Below are positions 7,926-17,099 of a stretch of 35,503 bases of DNA, piece after piece. The number at the start of each line of letters is the position of its first letter. Within the stretch, counting starts at the first letter, position 1. Where the stretch lies: assembly GCA_033064195.1 (NCBI GenBank), contig JARBJD010000539.1:1-35503 (forward strand). Reading direction: 5' to 3'. The position numbers and the translations under genes are program-made. The stretch comes from Blattamonas nauphoetae (taxonomy: Eukaryota > Preaxostyla > Oxymonadida). Below the pieces are notes generated by a model. That model saw nothing but the letters and a program-made list of their open reading frames with translations, had not been told where the DNA came from and did no database searches.

Positions 7926-9945
7926 ACATCCGCACGAAACCCGAAATCGGCACGTTACCCGAAATCGAGTCTCGTGGCCTAATTCACCCCTATCAATTAC
8001 TTTGAACATTTCACTCTATTCTTCGACATTTACAATTCTTCAGAAAACCTAGAAGTGTAGCAGGGTCATTTACTTCAGGAATGAGTTGAAATTTAGCTCG
8101 AATTGTGAAATCAGACAAGAACAATCATTCTCAATCATCTCTAAGCACTCTCACATTCCCCGCTCGGTACTCATGTCTCAAGCGGTCTAACTGGGTTAAT
8201 TCTTCTGTTTGTTGTGATTGAATAGGATCTGATCCTGATGTTTGTCGTTTTGTTTTCTGTGGTCGCAATTGTGACGTGACGAAAGATCGAGGACGAAAAT
8301 ATTGGTCTATAGTTGGAGAATTGGCTGCCTTTGGAAGGGATTGTTGAGTTGTGTATATTCGCCCAATTGAGGATGGTTGCGATGGTGCCGCAGGTGATTC
8401 GGGAGGGGAGAGCCGGTTTTGTTTTTCCTTGATCAGGATCGAGAGATCAGAGATCTTTGCTTTCCTAGTTTTCGACAGAGCGTGTAAAAGTGTTGATAAA
8501 CATAGTGGATGCACACCCGCTGCACGAAACGATGCTAATATCGTTGGCGGATGAAAAGCATTTGAGATGGCGATCGGGAGGACCCGTGCTAATTCTGTGC
8601 GATAAGCTAGGATTGATTGAGAAGAAGGAGGGCAGAATTCTGCTCTGAGCGAGTTTTTCAGTCTTGCGAAGACCCACCTATCGAGAGGTTGGGTCAGATG
8701 GGTGGTGTGAGGTGGAAGACCCATCACCGTGATTCGGCATTCATCTGCAATTTGAAGAACGTCAGGATTGTTATGAGAGGCATGGCCGTCTAGGAGGAGA
8801 AGTGCTACTTCATTTTTCGTTTTTTTCGTTCTTTTGGAGGCGATCGCTGGAAAAACAATGTTTTTCATGTATCCTTCGAAGATGGACCCATTAGACCATC
8901 CGACACCCTGAAAAGCACAATCAATGTTGAATGTTTTTAAATTTGAAAACTCGGCCACAGGACTTTTCGTTGGCCAGAGGAGTTGCGGTGTGATGGACGA
9001 TCCATCAGCGCACACGGTCACGAGAAGGGATGCGTTTGCAACGCGGGCAACATCGGAAATCATTGGTGGCGGCTCAGTTTTCGGATGCACTCGAATCGTT
9101 TTGTCATCCACGTTGATTCTTAGTGACGTTTCGTCAAAGTTGAACAAAAATTCTGGTTTGATTTGATACTTCGTCACCGTTTCAGTCAGAAGTTCAATCC
9201 AGGCACACATGTTACTCTCGGTACTGGCGTCGATTCTGGCCTTTTCAAGTATGGTTGGTGCTGATCCATGGAAACACGAGGACTTTGTCAACCATCTGTC
9301 GAGCCATTGTCTGTTGAGGGGATTCGTTTGCTGTTCTTCTGGTTCGATCTCTTCGTAGTATTTATTAGCCTGAACCATAGAAATGAAAATCAGACACACA
9401 ATCCCAAGGACTACTGGCTTTCTGTCGTCGCCACCATGAGCGAGATGGTGAGTAATCCGATTCTCTAATTCCCGCGATTGATGACGATTCAGCTTTGGTG
9501 GATGTCCATTAATGCCCACATCACGTCCTTTATCCAATGAAGACTTTCCACGGGAAATGGCAGCTTCACTGATTCCCATCTCTTGAGCGAGAGTTTTTTG
9601 GACGACATGTTCTGTTGATACGATATACACTGCTTTTTCTGCTGGATTATGGAGGGCTCTTACGTCTGCTGTGGCCAATATGCGATGAATGTTGGATTGA
9701 CTGAGAAAAGGGTCCGACATCTGAACCACAACTTTTTCAAAATGAAACAACTTCATATCGAACTTGATTTTAGAATTCAAAGCGAACGACACCATTCGGA
9801 AATGGAAATGTTTAACATCTGAACAAAAAGGAAAATGATATTTGACCTGTAGGGAGCAAAAAATTAAGTTTGAACATTCGAATCTCCATTGTAAGAACAC
9901 TGGCAATTTCGGGTTCCGTGCGAATTTCGGGTTTCGTGCGGATGT
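7926..9945 (-). mobile_element. pogo-like (Tc1/mariner superfamily) DNA transposon
   Basis: A 2020-bp element bounded by TA dinucleotides (7924-7925 and 9946-9947), the usual target duplication of the superfamily. The terminal inverted repeats begin ACATCCGCACGAAACCCGAA. They extend about 40 bp with four differences, at 7926-7965 and 9906-9945. Each repeat holds two tandem versions of an 18-bp word (GCACG..ACCCGAAAT), possibly double transposase sites. Inside is one long transposase frame on the minus strand. It looks nearly whole and may be recent. Confidence 0.85.
8131..9720 (-). CDS. pogo/Tigger-type transposase with DDE_1-like catalytic domain
   Basis: A DDE transposase that would cut and rejoin the element ends. 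The open frame starts at 10137, outside the element and across the terminal repeat, so an internal start is needed; the ATG at 9720 (MSDPFLSQSN) gives 529 residues. A helix-turn-helix candidate lies near residues 38-62 (TLAQEMGISEAAISRG). A second DNA-binding part, with NRQWLDRWL, lies near 135-142. The catalytic motifs are NFDET (Asp196), LLLLDGHASHNN (Asp311) and TQPLDRW (Asp347). The second and third acids are 36 apart, as in pogo-like enzymes. The tail after about 400 is polar and low complexity. Met114 or Met128 of the long frame are other possible starts. The frame appears uninterrupted, so activity is possible but unproven. Confidence 0.85.
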   Translation of the reverse strand: MSDPFLSQSNIHRILATADVRALHNPAEKAVYIVSTEHVVQKTLAQEMGISEAAISRGKSSLDKGRDVGINGHPPKLNRHQSRELENRITHHLAHGGDDRKPVVLGIVCLIFISMVQANKYYEEIEPEEQQTNPLNRQWLDRWLTKSSCFHGSAPTILEKARIDASTESNMCAWIELLTETVTKYQIKPEFLFNFDETSLRINVDDKTIRVHPKTEPPPMISDVARVANASLLVTVCADGSSITPQLLWPTKSPVAEFSNLKTFNIDCAFQGVGWSNGSIFEGYMKNIVFPAIASKRTKKTKNEVALLLLDGHASHNNPDVLQIADECRITVMGLPPHTTHLTQPLDRWVFARLKNSLRAEFCPPSSQSILAYRTELARVLPIAISNAFHPPTILASFRAAGVHPLCLSTLLHALSKTRKAKISDLSILIKEKQNRLSPPESPAAPSQPSSIGRIYTTQQSLPKAANSPTIDQYFRPRSFVTSQLRPQKTKRQTSGSDPIQSQQTEELTQLDRLRHEYRAGNVRVLRDD

Positions 9946-10079
9946 TACACCAATGTCACGATATTGCATTTCGGTGTTTCTGGCACGACGGATCTGACCT
10001 TCCGAGGCCAATTCTGAATCGATGATTGATTGTTGTGTCGCAGGTGTGTTGTGCCAAAGAAAAGACATGATTTTACCGA

Positions 10080-10118
10080 TTCCGACGGGTTGCATACCTT
10101 CCGACGGGTTGCATACCC
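10080..10118. repeat. 19-bp tandem duplication
   Basis: TTCCGACGGGTTGCATACC occurs twice in direct succession, with one difference at the edge. It lies just outside the pogo-like element and may be a replication slip or an insertion scar. Confidence 0.6.
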
Positions 10119-10199
10119 TCTGTAGATCTTTACCCATTTCAATTCATTGTCATTCACTCAATGGTTTCAACAAATTGGAGGGATGGGGGAACTCCAAAG

Positions 10200-10720
10200 A
10201 TGACGCGTAATGATTAATGGGAGAAGAAGGGAAATAGTAATATTGAAATGGTCAGAAAACGGGTTATTCCGCACAAACGAGTTCCTCCTTGAATGTAGCA
10301 AATGGTGATCATGAGTTGCGATCGATAGGAAGAGTCAGTTGACTCGTCGAACAGGAGGCCGAGGAACTCCGATTGTTTGAGAATTTCTTTGTTTTTATGT
10401 CTTTTGTAGTCCGCGATTCCTCTCCTCATACTTCCTTGCGTTCGTGGCGACATGTATCCAAATGATTGTCTGGATACATGTCGTTTTCGAATTGTTGGAG
10501 AGCTGGCATGAACGAGAGTGGGTTTCCCGTCTTCTCGATGAAAGAGTACAGAAGAAATCTCTCCTTTGTCTTTTATACAAATGCTGTTCTTTGCTCTTGC
10601 TGCTCGTGAAGGAGAAAAGTTGACTCAACGAACGATTGAAAGCGTCTGACATTGATCTGATGATTCTTCGTTTTCGGTTCATGCTTGTGCAATTCTCCCA
10701 CACCACGAATTGTCGAAATC
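10200..10720 (-). pseudogene. DUF4371 / hAT-type transposase-like remnant
   Basis: On the minus strand a 79-residue frame (10214-10453) contains ILKQSEFLGLLFDESTDSS followed by QLMITICYI. This resembles the start of the catalytic part of hAT-derived DUF4371 proteins (ZMYM6/ZNF862-like), where the DESTD motif is typical. Upstream, 10454-10700 is coding-like but spread over different frames with in-frame stops, for example a stretch reading ERFLLYSFIEKTGNPLSF. The domain's downstream part is missing. This is a decayed transposase or a domesticated relative. It is not inside the terminal repeats of either transposon described here. Confidence 0.55.
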
Positions 10721-10926
10721 GTCGCTTCAGCTGTGCTTGGATCCCAATCTTTGGTTAATCGTTTCTGAGTGATGTGGGTGAGGACAGATGGAAGATCTGA
10801 TAGGTTTTTTCTTTTGTTTCAGTTATGAAGGATCCCTTGTAGATTCAGTCTGTTTTTCTGTCATCAGACACTCTTTTTATAGAAGTCACTTTATGGAAAA
10901 ACGTATCCATGGGTAGAGAGAAGAAT

Positions 10927-10948
10927 ACACCAGTGTTTACACTGGTGT
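10927..10948. repeat. Perfect 10-bp inverted repeat with a 2-nt centre
   Basis: ACACCAGTGT, TT, ACACTGGTGT forms a near-perfect palindrome. It may be a hairpin or a transposon-derived site; no gene is tied to it. Confidence 0.7.
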
Positions 10949-10974
10949 CACAAAAAAGAGTTTTTTCGGTGTAT

Positions 10975-11050
10975 TTAGGGTATGCCAAAAAACCCCTCAA
11001 ATCCAAAGAACTCAAATGTCCAGGATAAATGGAAAGACATTGTGACGAGG
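10975..11050 (-). repeat. Dispersed repeat segment A (inverted partner near 16.6 kb)
   Basis: On the minus strand this reads CCAGGACATTTGAG then CTTTGGATTTGAGGGG and a T-run, closely matching 16570-16680 on the plus strand. Both also translate alike (PGHLSSLDLRGFLAYP against PGHLITLDLRGFLVFP). It may be part of an old mobile element or a conserved exon. Confidence 0.55.
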
Positions 11051-11173
11051 TATTATTCCTACAATTCTTAGTTTGCGCTTTCACCTGTGGAAGGAGATGA
11101 AGGTCAATCTTTATGAGCTGATCGACTGGTAAAAACTTTTCTATGGGGAACGGTTGAAGCGCAATTAATCACA

Positions 11174-11461
11174 TTACTCATTTTTCTCTCTCCTATTCAC
11201 GGTTTCATCAGAAAGAATATGATAAACAGAAGGAAAACGATGAATTGGAGATATTAGAGCTGATCTGTCCTGATCGTCGTAATCTCTCGATTCCTTCTTG
11301 ATGTGATTGAGATGACGTGCATGTATGTTTAAGGCTGTTTTCCCTGCCTCGAGATCATTGATCGGTATGATTACAGTTGCGAAGACTGAATAAAACGAGG
11401 AACCACCGTTTGTGGCTTTACGAACGTCGAGGGGGCCGGGACAATCTTTCATCAACTTCAT
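11174..11461 (-). CDS. Unassigned short frame
   Basis: A 95-residue frame beginning with a true ATG (MKLMKDCPGPLDVRK). I do not recognise it. It shows no membrane segment and no motif. It may be a piece of a decayed gene, like its surroundings, and coding status is uncertain. Confidence 0.2.
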   Translation of the reverse strand: MKLMKDCPGPLDVRKATNGGSSFYSVFATVIIPINDLEAGKTALNIHARHLNHIKKESRDYDDQDRSALISPIHRFPSVYHILSDETVNRREKNE

Positions 11462-12640
11462 CTATCGAATTAGAGTCTGAAAATAAAAGATAAAATGAAT
11501 CGAGGACAAGGCAGACATCCAGAGATTACTATCGTGACATTGATCTGGACACATCATGATCTGAGAAATAACAACAATACAATGAACTGACTGATCTAAA
11601 AATGAGATTGAACGCAATGAAAAAAGACAGGTTCAAAACGAATCACTCATACCATGTCGTTGTTTGATATGTTGTGGTCCTTGGTTGTCGAGTTTTTTTC
11701 ATTCGTGAGAGTGAAAGATGATGGAGGCGAGATAAAGCTGAAAACGAGAGATCTGAAGACATGAATAAGCGACAAAGAACATACAGGGAGACAGGTTTTG
11801 TTCGAACCTTGTGAGATCCAATGTGTGAGTTCGATCGATTTAATCCTCAAGTGTCTGTCACCCTTAATAGGCAACATGTCATCGCTAAATCTTCTGATCT
11901 GTTCATCTGTTTGGTGAGTGTGATTGATTGTGGTAAATCCAGAAGGGATTGTGGTGTGTGTGTGTGTGAGTTGGACACGACCCGCTTGGTTGAGCAAACT
12001 CCTTCTCTTCTTCTCCCATCTCGCCCGGCTGAAGAAAGATTCTCCTCTCCCCTTCAAACGCTGCCACAATCTGCTGATCTTTCTCCAACACACTCCCAAC
12101 ACTCGGCAGGCTCGCAAAACTTGAAGCACAACATTTCAAGCTGACAGTGTCGCCTGCATCGTCTGGCACAGTCCAACCTTCCACAGAAGAGACAACAGGA
12201 GTGTGGACATTGTGAGCTCGTCATCTCTTCTTCCTCTCCTCCTCCACCTCTCTCCGCAGACTCACTCTGCTTCCGCTTCTTCTTCACCAGGAATGTCCCA
12301 TTCGTTCTTTGCTCCTCTTCTTCCCTCTTCTTCACGCGCAATTTGGGCCTCGAGTTGTTGTTTTGCTCGTTCAACCGTTTGGATTCTTGTTTCAGCCATT
12401 CGTTCTCGAACTACAGTTCCTTCCTCCTTCTCTTCGCTTGTTTGATACTCATCCAGTGAGTCATTCTCATCGTCCTCCCTCCTCCAACACTCCCAACATC
12501 CCAACAATCCCATCCACCGCTCTCCACTCCCATCTTCACCACTCTCTTCACCTTCTTCTCACACCATTTTCGAGTTCACGCACGTGGTCTTGGAGCGTAC
12601 AGACTACAATTGTCCAATCTGAACTCTGTCGACTCTTTCT
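11462..12640. other. Low-complexity, coding-like stretch without a clear gene
   Basis: It holds short overlapping frames on both strands, a short TG run near 11954-11968, and a Glu/Arg-rich coiled-coil-like frame on the minus strand (12262-12513). Nothing here can be assigned. It could be the decayed downstream part of the GH31 gene or a neighbour. Confidence 0.35.
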
Positions 12641-12644
12641 TTCC

Positions 12645-13400
12645 TTACAAGCCTATTCTCCTTCTCACTCCCCTCTCCCTCATTCCACTCGACCCTCCTC
12701 TCATCAGCATCTCGTCGTTGAGTGGAAGGATGGAGAAGTGGAGGTTGGTTGCAGATGGAAGAGGAAACAGACCAAATTGGTATTGAAACTTGGCTGTTCT
12801 CGGCTGGCCCACCTTCACTTCGTCGTTGCGGAAGAAGTCGAACCAGCGCCCTTCCGGCACGTACACCTCAACCTCCCTCTGATGCTCCGCAAGTGCTGGC
12901 GAGACAAGCAGTGCCGACTCCAACATCGCTTGTGTGTCGATCCTTCCACCAGCTGCATCTGTCGGGAACTCCATCGAGAGTGACCTGACCATCGGGACGC
13001 CTGTGTCGTGCGAGACGTGGTGGAGAGTGTACCAGTATGACTGGAGTGTCTGGCGGAGATGGAGGTATTTCCGACTGATCGACACGGACGGCTCGCCAAA
13101 CAGGAACAGCTCGTGTGCGGGGATGCTCTCGAAGCTGTTCACGCGGAAGAAGGGATACAGGAACGTGGCCATTTTCGTCCAGCGAATGAGCAGTTCGGGT
13201 GAGCCAGAGAAGAGGAAGCCGCCGATGTCAGCGTCAGTGTACGGGATGCCAAACAGGCCAGACGTGATCACACCAGCAATGGAGTCATTCATGTCTTGAT
13301 ACGTGCCCGAATCGTCGCCCAGCCATTTCACAGTCACTCGACCTGCTCCGACGAAAGATGTGTGGGTGAGTACGATGTGGCAGTTGCTGAATGGAATGAA
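12645..13400 (-). pseudogene. Glycoside hydrolase family 31 (alpha-glucosidase-like) fragment
   Basis: The minus-strand frame has clear GH31 landmarks: SFVGAGR, then WLGDDSGTYQDMNDSIAGV, FGIPYTDADIGGF, RWTKMATFLYPFFR, QTLQSYWYTLH, GVPMVRSLSMEFP, ALLVSPAL, VEVYVPEGRWFDFF and LPLNDEMLMRGGS. In whole enzymes these follow the nucleophile region, and DADIGGF lies in the catalytic barrel. Similarity starts near 13390, so the N-terminal half with the nucleophile motif is missing. After the RGGS motif the frame loses family resemblance and stops at 12645. The apparent start of the 230-residue frame at 13337 is a GTG inside the homologous region, not a true start. This is a truncated gene remnant, probably an inactive host alpha-glucosidase. 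Confidence 0.8.
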
Positions 13401-15430
13401 GAGTGCGAGGACGATTGGTGGATGCGAGTGAGTGGTGCCACACGTGTGGTATCAGGGGAGTGAGTTGTGGGTCTCTTGGACGGGATTGGGATGAACATTG
13501 GAACACGGATTCCACTCAGAAGGGTTGGTTCTTCTTTCAGCTCGTCGTCGAGTTGGAGTGATGGCGGAACAGTCGGTTCGGTTTGATCGAGCTTATGATC
13601 GTTATCTTCCATTGTATCGCTTGCTAAGAGGATTAAACCGTTCAAAGGGTGTCGTCCTTGAAACTTGGGCAGCGAGAGGGGACGAAAAGATGGCGACTTC
13701 AGTTTTTCCATTGTGGGGCGGTAAGCAATGAACATATGTGTCGATTTGGCATGGAAGTCGTGTCCTGATGGAATTTTCGAGCCCAGAGTGGAGATAATAC
13801 GATAGACGGGTGAAGGCAAAGGGAGAGATCTCTATTGGGTGATGAAGAGACCATGGAGGGTGATCAAGGTGGATACTGCTACGGGAAGATGAACGCCCGG
13901 CGGAACAACCCCGAAAGACGAAATAGATGGATTGTGGAACGTGGGGAGGTCGGAAAGATTGGGAGAGGCTTCGATAAACTCAAATTTCGTGCTGTCATCG
14001 ACAATATCAGTGCAGAACTTGTTGAGCATCAATTTCCGCGCAGAGAAGATAAATAGGAACGCGATCATCTGCATTTTGCTTTCTTTCGTTTCAAATGTGT
14101 CCAGGTTGACTGTAGTTTGCACAATTTTTGCATTGAGTGTCACGTTTCGGCGTGATCAGTGATTGACTGCCGTAGTTACTGAAGGCGGGGAGAGCTTCGA
14201 AGGCAAAGGAAAATGTGGACATTAGTGACAGTGTTCAGTCGTTTGGAGAGGGATGAGAGGTGCAGAGCTCATTGAGCGTGTGTCCGACTGGCCGAGAATG
14301 TCAGCGTTCCTGCCTTCCCAGCTGACGAACAAGACTCAAAGACAGTCATTGAAACCAAGATTGTCCCACTTAATGTGGAGTAAGCAATGAGCTTTTCCTT
14401 CTGCAGATTGGAGTGGCGGAGTTTGCGAAGAATACGGAAGATGTGAGTGTTTGGACAGATCCTGTATCAATATTGTGAAGAAGTAACGATTCATTGGTAG
14501 AAACACCGTTTGCTGATGGATTGTGGTAATGTCTAATGATTGGAGAGATGGGAATGGATTTGCAGTCGACCATGTTTTTTTCTGTATTTGTAGAGTTCGC
14601 GATCTAATCTGTTAAATGATGTCAATTCCACTACAGCGAGCGAGTTTATCTTTTGTTGGTAGGTTGTTTAGAGCTGAATTACTTCTGAAGCATCAATCTT
14701 CGGTGTGGAGGACTGAGGGTGAATGAAGATGCATTGCTCCTCCACCAGCAGTTGTAGTATTACGATTGAAGTAATATCAACATAAATCTGCGCGATCGCA
14801 ATAAAGATCGACGCACACTCCGTTGGGAGCCGAATTGGATGTGATGATCGAATCAAAGACCGTCAGCACTCCGAATAGATGGTTCTTTCAAACCATTCTG
14901 CATACAGTAGTTGATTATTGTTAAACGTACATCCTGCTGTTTCGAATAGTCCCAAAGAGTCGACTGGATAGATGGGGCAATGGCTGGCTTGCTCAGCTTC
15001 TGGCGCCTTGTAAACAGAAATTCTCACTTGTGTCAACACCGAAGTGTGGAGATTAAACTGGCTGTTCGAAGATGAAAGCTACGTGGCGCCACAAAATGGC
15101 GTGGAACAGTCTGTAATCGCCAGTCTTGTGAAAATCTCCAATTGTGCAACCAGTATCAGGAGTAACATCAGTTAACTTCGAGATTGTCCCTCAATTGTGC
15201 AACCTGACAACAATATGTTTAAATTGCATCAGTTTGCGAGGATCCTTTGTAAGTTTGTTCCACCTGTTTGAGTAGTTGGTGTCGGATTGCAGTCAGTGAA
15301 AATGATGTCCAAGGAACTGTTAGAAGATGAATATCGGTCGTCATTTGCTGAGATTGTCTTGTTCTTATTCACTGGGTTGGGAGATTGTTGGCCTTTGTTC
15401 ACCAAATGATATCGGTCACGTTCAACAAGG
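13401..15430. other. Region with decayed coding-like sequence, no assignable gene
   Basis: Short minus-strand frames (for example 13334-13819, 13832-14143, 14370-14573 and 14668-14856) show Ser/Thr- and aliphatic-rich sequence somewhat like the beta-helix-like gene upstream. Pieces such as LDIIFTDCNPTPTTQTGG appear in changing frames near 15250-15340. This could be the broken remainder of that gene. I see no RNA gene and no terminal repeats here. Confidence 0.35.
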
Positions 15431-15431
15431 G

Positions 15432-16361
15432 TTAGGTCCGAACATCGTGTTCCATGGCGTTGCCAACGTCACAGATCGCTGTTTCATTCAATGTATCGTC
15501 AACAAATTGAAGATCGCTCTTCACAATTTGCAGTTGGTCTAGTTTTCTTGAACGATGGCTCTCGGACCAACTGGAAGGGGTATGCGTGATGTTGGAGAGA
15601 GAACAGCCCAAAAGGGAAGATACAATGTGAGTGTTGGCTGAGGTTGGTTGGGGAGAATGAGCAAGGCCAGTCCAACCATCAAAAGCAGCATTCGAAAGAG
15701 ATACATCTGAAACAAGAACTGAAAAACAGTCAACAACATCAGAAAAAGGAAAAGATGTGGAAACCGCACAGAACAGATGTGATGGGGTTGAAAGAACACA
15801 ACGGTGGATTGACAGAGAAGAAGAGATGGGAGATGTTTTGTCAGAACTGGGGAAAAACTGAAAAGGAGAGAAAGTGTCTGAGACAGAGAGGGTGCACAAA
15901 ACAAGAGAAATAACAGAACTGTGGAGAATCGCACATCGACAAGGCGAGTCAGAAACAGAATTCAATGAACTCAGTTCAGGTTCAAAGAGATTGATCGACA
16001 AACATTCCAAAAGGAAGGTCGAATTCACAACATGAAACAAGGAGGAAAATTCATGTTCGGATGCTGCCTCAAACTTCGATAATGGCTGGTTTTGCGCGGA
16101 TGAGTCCAGAATCAAAAATGATCCTTTCGCCCCAATCAACTGCAGATTACAGCTTGACACAATCAGAGAACGAGCAGCAAAGTGGATATCTTCTTGGAGC
16201 TTCATGGTAATTGGCGACGGTGCTGCTGAATTCTGATTCGGTGAAGACGAAGAAAGAACTTCTGCCAAATCTCTGGTGAGCCACCCATCACATCGGACTG
16301 AGATGGTGAGGAGAAAGACAAAAGGCAGGAGATAATAGAAGAGATCGGGCGATCAACCCAT
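15432..16361 (-). pseudogene. Secreted beta-helix-like protein remnant
   Basis: The minus-strand frame runs for about 300 codons with repeated short beta-strand-like, Ser/Cys-rich stretches (for example SLIVSSCNLQLIG, SSVISLVLCTLSVSD, SLSIHRCVLSTPSHLFC). These are typical of right-handed beta-helix surface proteins of protists. The 278-residue frame opens at a TTG (16268), but sense codons continue upstream. The ATG at 16361 is followed by one in-frame TGA at codon 3 and then a hydrophobic run LFYYLLPFVFLLTISVRC that looks like a signal peptide. The frame ends at 15432, and coding-like pieces go on in other frames. It is a broken host gene for a secreted or surface protein; the beta-helix call is by pattern only. 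Confidence 0.45.
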
Positions 16362-16569
16362 GACTGATCAATAGGTGGTCCTGACTGAATTGTGTCGTTC
16401 TATGCAAAAAGAAGAGTGAGATCATTGACATTGATGCGATTATAAGAGGTAACTTCGATCTTCCGATTCAAATCGGTAATCGCACTGATTATGGGTTCAA
16501 AACAAAGAATGGGCTCCAACTCCTCGAAAACTGAAACGCGCACCCAAGTTCTGGTCCTCACCAACTTCT

Positions 16570-16680
16570 ATTGTGATTCTCTTTCACTTTTTCCAGGACA
16601 TCTGATTACTTTGGATTTGAGGGGTTTTTTGGTTTTCCCTTACACTGGAATTAGGCTTTTTTTATGCCCTGAAAGAAACT
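16570..16680 (+). repeat. Dispersed repeat segment B (inverted partner of 10975-11050)
   Basis: This shows the same CCAGGACAT...CTTTGGATTTGAGGGGTTTTTTGG core as segment A on the opposite strand, with weaker similarity continuing about 50 bp. The two lie 5.5 kb apart in inverted orientation and enclose the GH31 and secreted-protein remnants. Confidence 0.55.
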
Positions 16681-16703
16681 GATTGGAATGGAAGAAAAAT
16701 GAT

Positions 16704-16711
16704 TGGGAAAG
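16704..16711. repeat. 8-bp target site duplication, left
   Basis: TGGGAAAG directly precedes the hAT-type end and is repeated exactly at 20854-20861. Confidence 0.85.
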
Positions 16712-17099
16712 TAGGCATGGGCACCAGTCACCGGACTCAAACTTTTCGGACTGACTCGATTTGGCCCTTTTTTGTGGTTCTTTGAGAGGAATCGTGATTT
16801 TGTCGTTGTTGGTGTATTCAATGTGATTGTAATGTCTGAATTACATCAATATTTGTGGCAAATGCTTCTCTAATCATTGGATCGGTATGTGAGTTGATCA
16901 GCCCTAAATCACTACATGTGACAATGGAAAAAAAAATCATGGATGTACTGTGACCTTAATTGCTCGCCGACAAAAGAAAACATCATTAAAACTGATTTTG
17001 AAAGAAAGTGATGAGAAACGAACATCAGGCATTGCGAAAGAAGCCGAACAAAGAACGAAGCCGTGAAGTGCTGCCGTGTCTGCGGGTACGGACGAATCA

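Noticed and set aside
9721-10137. Transposase start at 10137
   Set aside because: That part of the frame translates the terminal repeat and DNA outside the transposon; internal starts are more sensible.
11954-11968. TG microsatellite as a regulatory element
   Set aside because: It is a very short dinucleotide run with no sign of function.
16491-16682. 63-residue gene at repeat segment B
   Set aside because: Only the 30 residues shared with segment A are notable; the rest does not match, so a repeat is the simpler reading.
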